A stretch of DNA of 64,000 nt from JBFWQM01 sp050249455. GTDB taxonomy: Bacteria; Pseudomonadota; Alphaproteobacteria; MPNO01; VGEU01. The stretch covers positions 1 to 64,000 of the forward strand of contig JBFWQM010000004.1 of NCBI GenBank assembly GCA_050249455.1, read 5' to 3'. A model generated the notes under the pieces. That model was not told the origin of the DNA. It searched no databases and saw nothing but the letters and a program-made list of their open reading frames with translations. Both the position numbers and the translations under genes were made by a program. Shown piece by piece: positions 15,474 to 24,090 of this stretch; within the stretch, counting starts at the first letter, position 1; each line of letters starts with the position of its first letter.

Positions 15474-16787
15474 ATGGAATGGTACCAGGCCGGGGGCCTC
15501 CTGATCGGCTCCATCGTCTTCCTGATGGCGCTCGGCTTCCCGGTCGCCTTCGCGTTCATGCTGACCAACATCCTGGGCGTCTTCGTCTTCTCGGCGGGAT
15601 GGCCGGTGATGATCCAGATCGTCGCCGACTCGACGAACCTGATCACCAAGTTCACCCTGATTCCCATCCCGATGTTCATCCTGATGGGGGCGCTGTTCTT
15701 CTACACCGGCCTCGCGGTCAGGGTGTTCGACGCGCTCGACAAGCTGCTCGGGCGAATCCCGGGGCGCCTGTGCTTCCTGACCGTCATCGGCGGGTCGATG
15801 TTCTCGACCCTGACCGGTTCGTCGATGGCGAATACGGCGATGCTGGGGTCGCTGCTGGTGCCGGAGATGCAGCGGCGCGGCTACAGCAACCGGATGTCGA
15901 TGGGCCCGATCCTGGGCACCGGCGGCCTGGCGATGATCATCCCGCCGTCGAACCTGGCGGTGCTGCTCGCCTCCGTTGCGATCGTGGATGTCGGCGCTCT
16001 GCTGGCGGCGGGGCTGATCCCCGGCTTCGTGCTGGCGGGGCTCTACGCGCTGATGATCTACATGCAGATCCTGGTCAAGCCGGACAGCGCGCCGGCCTAC
16101 GACATCCCGCGCACCAGCGCGCGCGACAAGCTGATCGCCGTGGTGGTCAACATCCTGCCGATGAGCCTGGTCGTCTTCATGGTGGTCGGGTTCATCATCC
16201 TGGGCATCACGACGCCGTCGGAGGCAGCGTGCTTCGGCGTGCTCGGCGTCCTGATCCTCGCCACGGCGTTCCGCTGCCTGACCTGGAACGCGATCGGCAC
16301 CTCGCTGATGAACACCATCCGTACCGCGGGGATGGTGTTCTTCATCCTGATGAACTCCACCGTGTTCAGCCAGCTCCTCGCCATGTCGGGCGCGAGCTCG
16401 GGCATGCTGAACTGGGCGACCGGCTTCGACGTGCCGCCGCTGGTGATCCTCGGCATCATGTTCGGCGTCCTGATCGTGCTCGGCATGTTCATGGACCCGG
16501 TGTCCATGATCCTGATCACCGTGCCGATCTTCTTCCCGCTGGCGCAGGCGCTGGGCTTCGACCTGATCTGGTTCGGCATCATCGTGCTGATGTCGCTGGA
16601 GATGAGCCAGACCACGCCGCCGTTCGGCCTCTTGCTCTACATCATGCTCGGCATGGTGCGGAACACCTCGCTGGGCGAGGTCGCACTGGCCGCCGCGCCG
16701 TTCCTGGTGTGCGACCTCGTGCTCGTCATCATGCTGGTCGTCTTCCCGACCATGGCGCTCTACCTGCCCAGCCTGATGTTCGGATAG
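15474..16787 (+). CDS. TRAP transporter large permease, DctM family
   Basis: Large ion-coupling membrane subunit, 437 residues with about twelve hydrophobic segments. It has the family features MALGFPVAFAFMLTNILGVF at the N-terminus and GSSMANTAMLGSLLVPEM in the first re-entrant region. GILGTGG-like and MIIPPSNLAVLLAS blocks follow, with a matching second half (FMDPVSMILITVPIFFPLA, TPPFGLLLY). The ATG at 15474 was chosen as the first start after the dctQ stop. Its stop lies 3 bp from the stop of the convergent flavin hydroxylase gene, leaving no room for a terminator. Confidence 0.93.
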   Translation: MEWYQAGGLLIGSIVFLMALGFPVAFAFMLTNILGVFVFSAGWPVMIQIVADSTNLITKFTLIPIPMFILMGALFFYTGLAVRVFDALDKLLGRIPGRLCFLTVIGGSMFSTLTGSSMANTAMLGSLLVPEMQRRGYSNRMSMGPILGTGGLAMIIPPSNLAVLLASVAIVDVGALLAAGLIPGFVLAGLYALMIYMQILVKPDSAPAYDIPRTSARDKLIAVVVNILPMSLVVFMVVGFIILGITTPSEAACFGVLGVLILATAFRCLTWNAIGTSLMNTIRTAGMVFFILMNSTVFSQLLAMSGASSGMLNWATGFDVPPLVILGIMFGVLIVLGMFMDPVSMILITVPIFFPLAQALGFDLIWFGIIVLMSLEMSQTTPPFGLLLYIMLGMVRNTSLGEVALAAAPFLVCDLVLVIMLVVFPTMALYLPSLMFG

Positions 16788-16790
16788 CGA

Positions 16791-17933
16791 CTAGTACTGC
16801 CCGGGCCCCGGCTCGAGGCCGAGGAGCTGGCGGCCGGCCTGGGTGCCGACGGCGTCCCAGTTGAGGCTGATGTGCTTGGCGACCGCCTGCGCGTCGCGCC
16901 ACGACCGCTGCAGGTCCGGCGCGTCGGCCAGCGCCGCGCCGCCTGCCGCCTCGACCAGCGCATCGGCCGCCTGCACCGCCAGTCGTACCGAGAAGGCGTG
17001 GTGGCGCCGGAAGCGCAGCCGCTGGTCCAGGGTCAGCGCGCCGCCGCCGCGAACGGTCGCGAACGCCTCGCGGCAGTCGCGCAGCAGGAGCGTGCGCGCC
17101 GCGTCGATCGCTGCGGCGGCGCGGTCCGCCGCCTCGCCTGACCCGCGGCGCCGCAGCGCGCGGAACGCATCCAGGGCGCCGTGCGCCGCGCCGATGCCGG
17201 GCGCGGCGAGGCAGGCCGCGATCACCGCCAGCATCGGCACGCGATAGAGCGGGTCGCGGTTGACCGCCGCGCCCGGAGGGTTGCCGGACTGCGCCTCGCG
17301 AACCCGCAGCACGCGATGCGCCGGCACGAAGCGGTCGGCGACAACCACGTTCTTGGAGCCGGTCCCGGCGAGGCCGAGTACGTGCCAGTTGTCCTCTATC
17401 GTCCACGCGCCGGGCGGCAGCAGCGCCAGCGCCGGCTCGACGCCGCCGTCCGGCGCCGGCACCGGCATGCCCACCGACCACCAGTCGGCGTTGTCGCAGC
17501 CGCTGGAGAACGACCAGGTGCCGGCGAGCCGGAAGCCGCCGTCGGCGGCCGCAGCCTTGCCGGAGGGCGCGACGGAGGCGCCGACGATCGCATCGGGATG
17601 GGCGCCCCACAGCTCCTCCTGCGCCGCCGGCGGGAACATGCCGACGACCCAGGTGTAGGTCGCGGTGGTGGCGTAGACCCAGGCCGTCGCCGCGCAGCCG
17701 CGGCCGATCTCGATCGCCGCGTCGCAGACGGTGGCGAGCTCGCCCTCGCTCCCGCCGAAGCGGACCGGCTGCAGGATGCGGTAGAGGCCGGCGTCGCGCA
17801 GCGCCGCGATCGCCGCGTCGGGCACGCGCCGCGCCGCCTCGGTCGCCGCCGCCGCGGCACGCAGCCCGGGGATCAGCGCCCGGGCGCGGCCGGCCGGCGC
17901 CGCGCCTTCACGCGGAGCGGCGCCCGCCTTCAC
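16791..17933 (-). CDS. Flavin-dependent monooxygenase, acyl-CoA dehydrogenase fold (HsaA/HpaB-like)
   Basis: A 380-residue protein with the acyl-CoA dehydrogenase-like fold used by oxygenase components of two-component aromatic hydroxylases. Visible blocks are GRGCAATAWVYA, GGFRLAGTWSFSSGCDNADW (beta-domain flavin-binding strand) and LGLAGTGSKNVVVADRFVPA, with a helical C-terminal domain. The SFSSG and GTGSKNV blocks are characteristic of the HsaA/DszC-type oxygenases rather than true dehydrogenases. The GTG at 17933 lies 10 bp after the extradiol dioxygenase stop. It likely hydroxylates a phenol to a catechol; no flavin reductase is seen in the window. Confidence 0.82.
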   Translation of the reverse strand: MKAGAAPREGAAPAGRARALIPGLRAAAAATEAARRVPDAAIAALRDAGLYRILQPVRFGGSEGELATVCDAAIEIGRGCAATAWVYATTATYTWVVGMFPPAAQEELWGAHPDAIVGASVAPSGKAAAADGGFRLAGTWSFSSGCDNADWWSVGMPVPAPDGGVEPALALLPPGAWTIEDNWHVLGLAGTGSKNVVVADRFVPAHRVLRVREAQSGNPPGAAVNRDPLYRVPMLAVIAACLAAPGIGAAHGALDAFRALRRRGSGEAADRAAAAIDAARTLLLRDCREAFATVRGGGALTLDQRLRFRRHHAFSVRLAVQAADALVEAAGGAALADAPDLQRSWRDAQAVAKHISLNWDAVGTQAGRQLLGLEPGPGQY

Positions 17934-17943
17934 GCCCGCCGGC

Positions 17944-18873
17944 TCAGCTCACCGAGGCCTTCTGGATCCCGGCGTAGCGTTCGATGCCTTCGGCCATCGT
18001 CCACTCGGCGAAGGCGTCCGGCGTCGATTCCCAGTCGCGCGCCTGCCACGCGTCGGTGACGATGTCGGAATCGGAATCGTATTCCGCCGCGCCACCGCAG
18101 GGGTTCTTGAAGTACCAGAAGTAGCACGACGAGATCGGATGGCGGCCCGGCCCCAGGTGGGTCTTCCAGCCGCGGCCTGTCATGTGCAGGCCGCCGCCGA
18201 ACACCTCGTGGATGTCGCGCAGCTCGAACGCCAGATGGTGGAAGCCGACCGCATCGCCGCCGTGCAGCAGGAACAGGTTGTGGTGGTCCTGCGAGGCGCC
18301 GCCGCGCAGGAAGACGCCGCGCCCCGGATAGCGGTCGGACAGCTTGAAGCCGAGCACCTCCTTGTAGAACGCCGTCATCTCGTCGAGCTTCGGCGCCAGG
18401 AGCACGATGTGGGACATGTGCTGCGGGCTGGCCTTGTCGTAGATCTTGCCGCGCTCGTCCACCCGCGCCTCGCGCCCGGGCGCGTTATAGGCCGGCTTGA
18501 CAGCCTGCACCGGACGGCGCCGGCTCAGCGCGAACCCGACCGCATAGCCGCACGGATCGACCGCGTGAACGGTGCCGTCGGCGTCGCGGCGCGTGCCCGG
18601 TCGGCCGGCGAGCGCCTGGCCGATCGCGTCGAGCTCGCCTGCGTCCGCCGCCCCCCAGATCGCCTCGCGCACGGTCGGGCCGGCGATCGGCGCCGCCGGC
18701 AGCGCCGGATCGTCCTGCGGGCGAACGACGATGGTGGCGCCCTCCTCCGTCTCGAACACGGCTTCCTGCGCGCCGGCGGCCGCCGGCTTGAGCCCGAAGT
18801 CCTCCCAGAAGCGGCGCGCCTCGGCCATGTCGGCGACGCCGTAGACGACCGACTGCAATCCCACGATGCGCAT
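17944..18873 (-). CDS. VOC-family extradiol ring-cleavage dioxygenase
   Basis: A 309-residue two-domain vicinal-oxygen-chelate protein, like 2,3-dihydroxybiphenyl dioxygenases. The N-terminal domain covers about 1-115 and the catalytic C-terminal domain about 150-275. Candidate iron ligands sit at the expected spacing: His155 in HMSHIVLL, His212/213 in VGFHHLAFEL and Glu264 in GGAAEYDSD. It would cleave a catechol produced by the hydroxylase encoded just downstream, giving a two-step ring-opening pair. The start ATG at 18873 begins the first VOC beta strand (MRIVGLQSVVYGVAD). The ring substrate is unknown. Confidence 0.85.
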   Translation of the reverse strand: MRIVGLQSVVYGVADMAEARRFWEDFGLKPAAAGAQEAVFETEEGATIVVRPQDDPALPAAPIAGPTVREAIWGAADAGELDAIGQALAGRPGTRRDADGTVHAVDPCGYAVGFALSRRRPVQAVKPAYNAPGREARVDERGKIYDKASPQHMSHIVLLAPKLDEMTAFYKEVLGFKLSDRYPGRGVFLRGGASQDHHNLFLLHGGDAVGFHHLAFELRDIHEVFGGGLHMTGRGWKTHLGPGRHPISSCYFWYFKNPCGGAAEYDSDSDIVTDAWQARDWESTPDAFAEWTMAEGIERYAGIQKASVS

Positions 18874-19003
18874 GAAATCCTCCACCAAGCGGCAAACGGG
18901 GCGAAGTCTAGCCCAGCACGTCCGGGGAGGGAACCGGCGGCCCGAAGCCGGGGTTTCCGTCAAGGGTTCCCGCAACGGCACGATCGGGGCTAAGAGTCTC
19001 CCT

Positions 19004-20410
19004 ATGGACGGCCAGACCACCGAGCACGGCCAGGAGGAAGGGCGCAGCCTGCGGGACCGCGCGCTGTCGTTCACGACCGCCGACTACTGGGAGCGCGGCG
19101 TCGTGACTCACCGCGGCTGGCGCTTCTATTTCTACCGCAGCGGCGCTGTGATCCGGGCCGTCATCCGCGACGCGATCACCGGGCAGCTGACGCTGTGGGC
19201 GATGAGCCTGGTCTACACCACGCTGCTTTCGCTCGTGCCGCTGCTCGCCATCAGCTTCTCGGTGCTGAAGGGTTTCGGCGTGCACAACCAGGTCGCGCCG
19301 GCGCTGTCCGCCCTGCTGGCGCCGTTCGGCGAACAGGGCAACGAGATCGTCGCCCGCATCGTCGAGTTCGTGGACAACGTCAAGGTCGGCGTGCTCGGCT
19401 CGGTCGGCCTCGCGCTGCTGGTCTACACCGTCATCTCGCTGATGCAGAAGATCGAGGCGGCGCTGAACGTCGCCTGGCGGGTCGGCCAGGAACGGACCCT
19501 CGGCCAGCGCTTCAGCCACTACCTGAGCGTCATCGCGATCGGGCCGCTGCTGGTGTTCGGCGCAATCGGCCTCAGCGCGCGCGCCACCAGCGTGCTGCCC
19601 ACCGAAGCGATCTCGCAGATCGAGCCGGTCGGCTGGGCGATGGACGCCATCGGCTTCGTGGTGCCGTACCTGATGGTTGTGGCGGCATTCACCTTCATCT
19701 ACGCCTATATGCCGAACACAAGGGTGCGGATCGGATCGGCGCTCGTCGGCGGGATGGTCGCAGGCCTCCTGTGGCAGGTCGTCGGCTGGGGCTTCGCGAC
19801 CTTCGTCGTGCGCACCTCCAGCTACACCGCGATCTACTCGGCGTTCGCGACGGCGCTGCTGTTCATGATCTGGCTCTATGTCGGCTGGCTCATCCTGCTG
19901 GTCGGCGCCTCGGTCGCCTACTACCATCAGAACCCGCAGAACGCCGCCACGCCGCCGGGCGTGCTGCTGCTGAGCGCGCGGATGCGCGAGCGGATCGCGC
20001 TGACCGTGGCCGGGCGCATCGTCGCGACCTACTACGACGGCGGCAGGCCGTGGACCATCGACGCGCTGTCGCAGGCGCTGTCGGCGCCCAACGACGCCGT
20101 CCACTGGGCGGTCTGCGCACTGGAGCGGGCGGGACTGATCTGCGCCACCGACGGCGAGCCGCCGGGCTACGTGCCCGCCCGCCCGCCCGAGGAGACGCCC
20201 GCCCTGGCCGTGCTGGAGGCCGCGCGGTCGGCCGACGAGCGGCAGGGTTTCGAGCCCGCGAGCCTGCCGGCGGACGGGCCGGTCGCCGCCGTGCTGGCGG
20301 AATCCGAGGAGGCGGCGACATCGGCCCTGCGCGGCCTCTGCCTGCGCGACCTGGCGACGGGTCCGGCCGCGGCCAAGGGAACCGAATCGCGGCTGTCACA
20401 GACTCATTGA
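19004..20410 (+). CDS. YihY/virulence factor BrkB family membrane protein
   Basis: Inner-membrane protein of the YihY (formerly 'ribonuclease BN') family, 468 residues. Six transmembrane helices lie between about residues 55 and 310, with family motifs LTLWAMSLVYTTLLSLVPLL, ALNVAWRV and YAYMPNTRVRIGSALVGG. The last 150 residues form a soluble tail with a winged-helix-like stretch (AGRIVATYYDGGRPWTIDAL... CALERAGLI). The function of the family is not firmly established; it is not a proven nuclease. The ATG at 19004 gives a normal N-terminus. Confidence 0.88.
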   Translation: MDGQTTEHGQEEGRSLRDRALSFTTADYWERGVVTHRGWRFYFYRSGAVIRAVIRDAITGQLTLWAMSLVYTTLLSLVPLLAISFSVLKGFGVHNQVAPALSALLAPFGEQGNEIVARIVEFVDNVKVGVLGSVGLALLVYTVISLMQKIEAALNVAWRVGQERTLGQRFSHYLSVIAIGPLLVFGAIGLSARATSVLPTEAISQIEPVGWAMDAIGFVVPYLMVVAAFTFIYAYMPNTRVRIGSALVGGMVAGLLWQVVGWGFATFVVRTSSYTAIYSAFATALLFMIWLYVGWLILLVGASVAYYHQNPQNAATPPGVLLLSARMRERIALTVAGRIVATYYDGGRPWTIDALSQALSAPNDAVHWAVCALERAGLICATDGEPPGYVPARPPEETPALAVLEAARSADERQGFEPASLPADGPVAAVLAESEEAATSALRGLCLRDLATGPAAAKGTESRLSQTH

Positions 20411-20442
20411 ACAGGACCGGCCTAACTTCCTAGATTGGGGAC

Positions 20443-21180
20443 ATGCGCCACGGCTTTCTTGAGGAGCGGACGCGTTCGCGCCGCCGCAACCGGTTCGTCT
20501 TCGGCACGATCAAGTGGTCGTTCCTGCTGATCGTGTTCGTCGCGATCGGCTTCTACGCCTACGAGGCGGGCACGATGCTGGCCCAGCAGGATGCGATCGC
20601 GCTGCGCAAGCAGGTCGCGACCCTGACCGAGGAGGTCTCAACCCTGCAGCGCGACAAGTCGCAGCTTGCGGCCGACCTCGCCGAGGTGACGCGGCGCGAG
20701 GCCGAGCTCAAGCAGCGCTACGCCGCCGACGTGCCCACCGGGACCATCTCGGACGTCGTCCGGCTGGCCCGCAGCAAGCTGTCGGAGGGGGTGGATCCCA
20801 AGCGGCTCGCCTCGGTCATCAGCCTGGTGCAGAACACGCGCAATTGCGAGAACAAGCCCACCACCAAGCGCTTCCTGGTGCGCACCGGCGCGCAGCAGGT
20901 GGCCAACGACACGGTCAGCTTCGCCGACCGCACGATCACCGTGAGCGCCGAAGGGCAGCCCGCCATCGACGCCCAGGGCAACCAGGAGGGCTGGTACGAC
21001 CCGACCAAGCCGCTGACCCTGCAGATCACCCAGATCGGCGGCAAGACCACGACCGCTTCCGGCGCCCTGCCGCTGCACCATTCGGTGGTGCTGAACGACG
21101 TGGAGCACCGCTTTGTCGTCACCGCCGGCGACTCGCGCGGCTTCGCCACGGTGACCAGCGACTCCTGCCGCTACCCCTGA
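20443..21180 (+). CDS. Unknown single-pass membrane protein with coiled coil
   Basis: A 245-residue protein I do not recognise. A basic N-terminus (EERTRSRRRNRF) is followed by one transmembrane helix (about 23-42) and a coiled coil (about 48-92: LRKQVATLTEEVSTLQRDKSQ...). The C-terminal domain has two cysteines (NTRNCENKP and SDSCRYP) that could form a disulfide, so that domain is probably periplasmic and anchored in the inner membrane. It lies 32 bp after the YihY-family gene on the same strand and may be cotranscribed. No enzymatic motif is visible. Confidence 0.75.
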   Translation: MRHGFLEERTRSRRRNRFVFGTIKWSFLLIVFVAIGFYAYEAGTMLAQQDAIALRKQVATLTEEVSTLQRDKSQLAADLAEVTRREAELKQRYAADVPTGTISDVVRLARSKLSEGVDPKRLASVISLVQNTRNCENKPTTKRFLVRTGAQQVANDTVSFADRTITVSAEGQPAIDAQGNQEGWYDPTKPLTLQITQIGGKTTTASGALPLHHSVVLNDVEHRFVVTAGDSRGFATVTSDSCRYP

Positions 21181-21249
21181 GCCCGCCGGCTTCTTATTTC
21201 ATTAAGACCGGCTTGTTAGCGATGGCGTCGGCGAGCGCAGGCAGGGCGC

Positions 21250-22083
21250 ATGGATCACGGCTACCTGAATGACTTCCGCGACCGCGGCTATGCCGTGGTT
21301 CGCGGCGTGTTCGACCCCGCCGAGACGGCGGCGCTCGCATCCACCTTCGATGCGATCTGGGCGCGGGCGATCGCGCACGGCCGAAGCTTCCGCCACAAGA
21401 ACGTCTGCTACCGCCTGGCGGCGGACCCGGCGGCCGGCACGATCGTGCGGCTGGCGCAGTGGTGCGCCTATTTCGACCCGGTGCTGGCCCGCATCCGCGT
21501 CGACCCGCGGATGCTGGCGATCGTCGCGCCGCTGATCGGGCGCGACGTCAAGCAGATCATCAACCAGCTCCACTGGAAGCCGCCGGGCGCCGCGCATGCG
21601 GAGTTCGGCTTCCACCAGGACATCCGGTTCCGCCGCCCGCGTTCCGCCTACCGCTCGCTGGAGACGTCCTACGTCCAGACCGGCATCGCGGTCGATCCGC
21701 ACCGGCGCGCCAACGGCGCCATGACGGTGCTGCCGGGCAGCCACCGGCTGGGCGAGCTCGCCTTCGCGCCGGACGGCCGCGTGATGGAGCGGTCGATGAG
21801 CGGCGACGACCTGCGCGCCGTCGGGCTCGACCCCGCCGCCGCGGTCGACCTCGAGCTCGACCCCGGCGACGTCGCGCTGTGGACGGTCAACCTGGTGCAC
21901 GGCTCCGGCCCGAACCGCTCGGCCGGCGACCGCCGATTCTACCTCAACGGCTACGTCCGCGCCGCCGATTGCGACCGCGGCGAATGGGCGTTCCGCGACG
22001 GCGTCCCCTGCCCGCTGGGCGAGCCGGTGCTGGTCCACTACGAGGACCTCTACCGCCGGCCGGAGCCGCATTACCTCGACTGA
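21250..22083 (+). CDS. Phytanoyl-CoA dioxygenase (PhyH) family oxygenase
   Basis: A 277-residue Fe(II)/2-oxoglutarate-dependent oxygenase of the PhyH family. The metal triad is readable as FHQDIRF (His122, Asp124) and VNLVHGSGPN (His217), followed by an Arg in the RRFYLNGYV strand that would bind 2-oxoglutarate. The double-stranded beta-helix core spans about 100-240. The substrate is unknown; relatives hydroxylate fatty acyl-CoAs, ectoine or small metabolites. Its end overlaps the convergent MFS gene by 13 bp. Confidence 0.85.
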   Translation: MDHGYLNDFRDRGYAVVRGVFDPAETAALASTFDAIWARAIAHGRSFRHKNVCYRLAADPAAGTIVRLAQWCAYFDPVLARIRVDPRMLAIVAPLIGRDVKQIINQLHWKPPGAAHAEFGFHQDIRFRRPRSAYRSLETSYVQTGIAVDPHRRANGAMTVLPGSHRLGELAFAPDGRVMERSMSGDDLRAVGLDPAAAVDLELDPGDVALWTVNLVHGSGPNRSAGDRRFYLNGYVRAADCDRGEWAFRDGVPCPLGEPVLVHYEDLYRRPEPHYLD

Positions 22084-23267
22084 GGCCGCGCGTAGGCGCC
22101 CCAGGCCGCCGCCAGCAGCGCCAGGAAGTTGCCGAGGAACAGCAGCGCCAGCATCGGCACGAAGGTGCCGTCCGACCAGATGCCGACGATCTGCGAGAAC
22201 ACCCCCGCCGTCGCCATCTGCAGGAACACCAGAAGCCCGGAGGCGGTGCCGGTGAGCCGCGGGTCGCCCGCGATGGCGCCCGCCTGGGCGTTGGGGATGG
22301 ACAGGCCCTGGGTGAAGGTCATCAGCGCGCCCGGCGCCAGCAGGGTCATGGCGGTCATCGGGCCGCTGAACAGCAGCGACGCATGGCCGAGCACGACCAC
22401 CACGGCGAGCGACGCGCCGATCATCACCATGCGGTGGCCGGCGACCCTGCCGACCAGCCGGCCGCTGACGAAGTTGCCGACCATGAAGCCGAGCGGCAGC
22501 AGGATGAAGTAGAGCCCGAACGTCGAGGCGCTCTCGCCCAGCACGTCGCCGATCAGGAACGCGGCGGCGGAAATCAGCGCGTAGAACCCGCCGGTCGAGA
22601 ACGCGGTATGCATCGTGTAGCCGAGGAACCGCGACGACCGCAGCAGCAGGCCGTAGTCGCGCGCCAGCGACCGGAAGCCGAGGAAGCGGGTGCGCTTCAG
22701 GTGGGTCTCCCGCAGCCGCCAGACGACCAGGCCGAGGATCGCCAGCCCCACCGCCAGCGCCAGCAGGAACATCGCCCGCCAGCCGTAGGCATCCATCAGG
22801 AACCCGCCCAGCACCGGCCCCAGCATCGGCCCCAGCACGTAGGCCGCGGTCAGGTAGGCGAAATACTTGGCCAGCTTGGCGTCGCCGAAGGCGTCGCGCA
22901 GCATCGCGCGCGCCAGCACCACGCCGCATCCGGCGCCCGCCGCCTGCAGCACGCGGCCGACCAGGAACGCCGTCATGGTCGGCGCCGCCGCCGACACCGC
23001 GACGCCGCACGCGAACAGGCTGAGCCCGGCGATCAGCACCGGCCGCCGGCCGAGCCGGTCCGACAGCGTGCCGTAGACGATGGTGGTGCACGCCATCGTC
23101 GCCACCGCCAGGCTGAGCCCGGCCTGCGCCAGCGCCATCGACACCGCGAAGTCCTTCTGAATCGCGGGCATCGCCGGCAGGAAGGTGTGGACGGTCAGGG
23201 GGCCCAGCAACGTGATCGCGACGAGCGTGATGAGAAACAAATACTGGCGTTGGGCGCCTTGAGCCAA
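22071..23267 (-). CDS. MFS multidrug exporter, Bcr/CflA family
   Basis: Twelve-helix proton-driven exporter of the DHA1 Bcr/CflA group, about 398 residues. MFS motif A reads YGTLSDRLGRRPVLIAG and motif C sits in AAYVLGPMLGPVLGGFLMD. The proposed TTG start at 23267 gives a short cytoplasmic N-terminus (LAQGAQRQYLF) and has GGGGA about 9 bp upstream. The ATG at 23345 in the same frame would add 26 unusual Arg/Gln-rich residues and is less likely. The substrate is unknown; it may export toxic catabolic intermediates. Confidence 0.87.
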   Translation of the reverse strand: MAQGAQRQYLFLITLVAITLLGPLTVHTFLPAMPAIQKDFAVSMALAQAGLSLAVATMACTTIVYGTLSDRLGRRPVLIAGLSLFACGVAVSAAAPTMTAFLVGRVLQAAGAGCGVVLARAMLRDAFGDAKLAKYFAYLTAAYVLGPMLGPVLGGFLMDAYGWRAMFLLALAVGLAILGLVVWRLRETHLKRTRFLGFRSLARDYGLLLRSSRFLGYTMHTAFSTGGFYALISAAAFLIGDVLGESASTFGLYFILLPLGFMVGNFVSGRLVGRVAGHRMVMIGASLAVVVVLGHASLLFSGPMTAMTLLAPGALMTFTQGLSIPNAQAGAIAGDPRLTGTASGLLVFLQMATAGVFSQIVGIWSDGTFVPMLALLFLGNFLALLAAAWGAYARPQSR

Positions 23268-23405
23268 TGTGCATCCCCGCTGGCGTCGCTGCTGCGTCGC
23301 GCACACTACCTTGCGCCACCGGGATCGGCCACCCGCCGATCGCATTGGCCGGTCCGCCGCGGTGCGCTAGTCTGGCGCCCGCACCCGACGCCAGAGGACC
23401 GCAGC

Positions 23406-24029
23406 ATGGACGCCCACGCCGTTACCGGCACCGTGATCGAGGACACCGTCGTCGCCGCCAAGGCGCCGTGGGGCCGCCTGATCAGGAAGGGCGAGATGCT
23501 GCGGATGATCGACCTGCACGGCAAGCAGGCGATCGACTTCCTCTGCTACAACGCCGCCGACCCGGAAGACCGCTACAACGCCTGCGACACGATGAAGCTC
23601 AACGGCTCGATCTTCCTCGGCAAGGGCACGGTGATCTACACCGGCCTCGACCATGCCCTGTTCACCATCGTGGAGGACACCTGCGGCTTCCACGACACGA
23701 TCGGCGGCTGCTGCAGCTCGGAGATCAACACTCTGCGCTACGGCGTGCCGTGGCAGCCGAACTGCCGCGACAACTTCCTGACCGCGCTGGCGCCGTTCGG
23801 CCTCGGCCGCAAGGACGTCGTCACCAACATCAACTTCTTCATGTACGTCCCGGTCGGCAAGAACGGCGAGATGGGCATGGGCCCCAGCATCTCCAAGCCG
23901 GGCGACTACGTCGACCTGCGCGCCGAGATGGACGTGATCGCGGTGCTGTCGAACTGCCCGCAGGTCAACAATCCCGTCAACGACTTCAACCCGACCCCGG
24001 TCCGCGTGATCGTCTGGCGTCCCGACTGA
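23406..24029 (+). CDS. DUF1989 / urea carboxylase-associated family protein
   Basis: A 207-residue protein of the DUF1989 family, whose members accompany urea and guanidine carboxylases; some are carboxyguanidine deiminase subunits. Typical blocks are GKQAIDFLCYNAADPEDRY, GFHDTIGGCCSSEIN and NCRDNFLTAL, with Cys and His residues that could bind zinc. It lies alone between a divergent exporter and an M48 protease, without an adjacent carboxylase. The allophanate hydrolase-type gene at the left edge would act in the same route if the carboxylase is elsewhere. Its role here is therefore only suggested. Confidence 0.82.
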   Translation: MDAHAVTGTVIEDTVVAAKAPWGRLIRKGEMLRMIDLHGKQAIDFLCYNAADPEDRYNACDTMKLNGSIFLGKGTVIYTGLDHALFTIVEDTCGFHDTIGGCCSSEINTLRYGVPWQPNCRDNFLTALAPFGLGRKDVVTNINFFMYVPVGKNGEMGMGPSISKPGDYVDLRAEMDVIAVLSNCPQVNNPVNDFNPTPVRVIVWRPD

Positions 24030-24090
24030 GCCGGGAACCCGCGGCTCCGCCCGGCGTTGTCCCTTCCGTCCACGAAGACGGAGGGAACTC

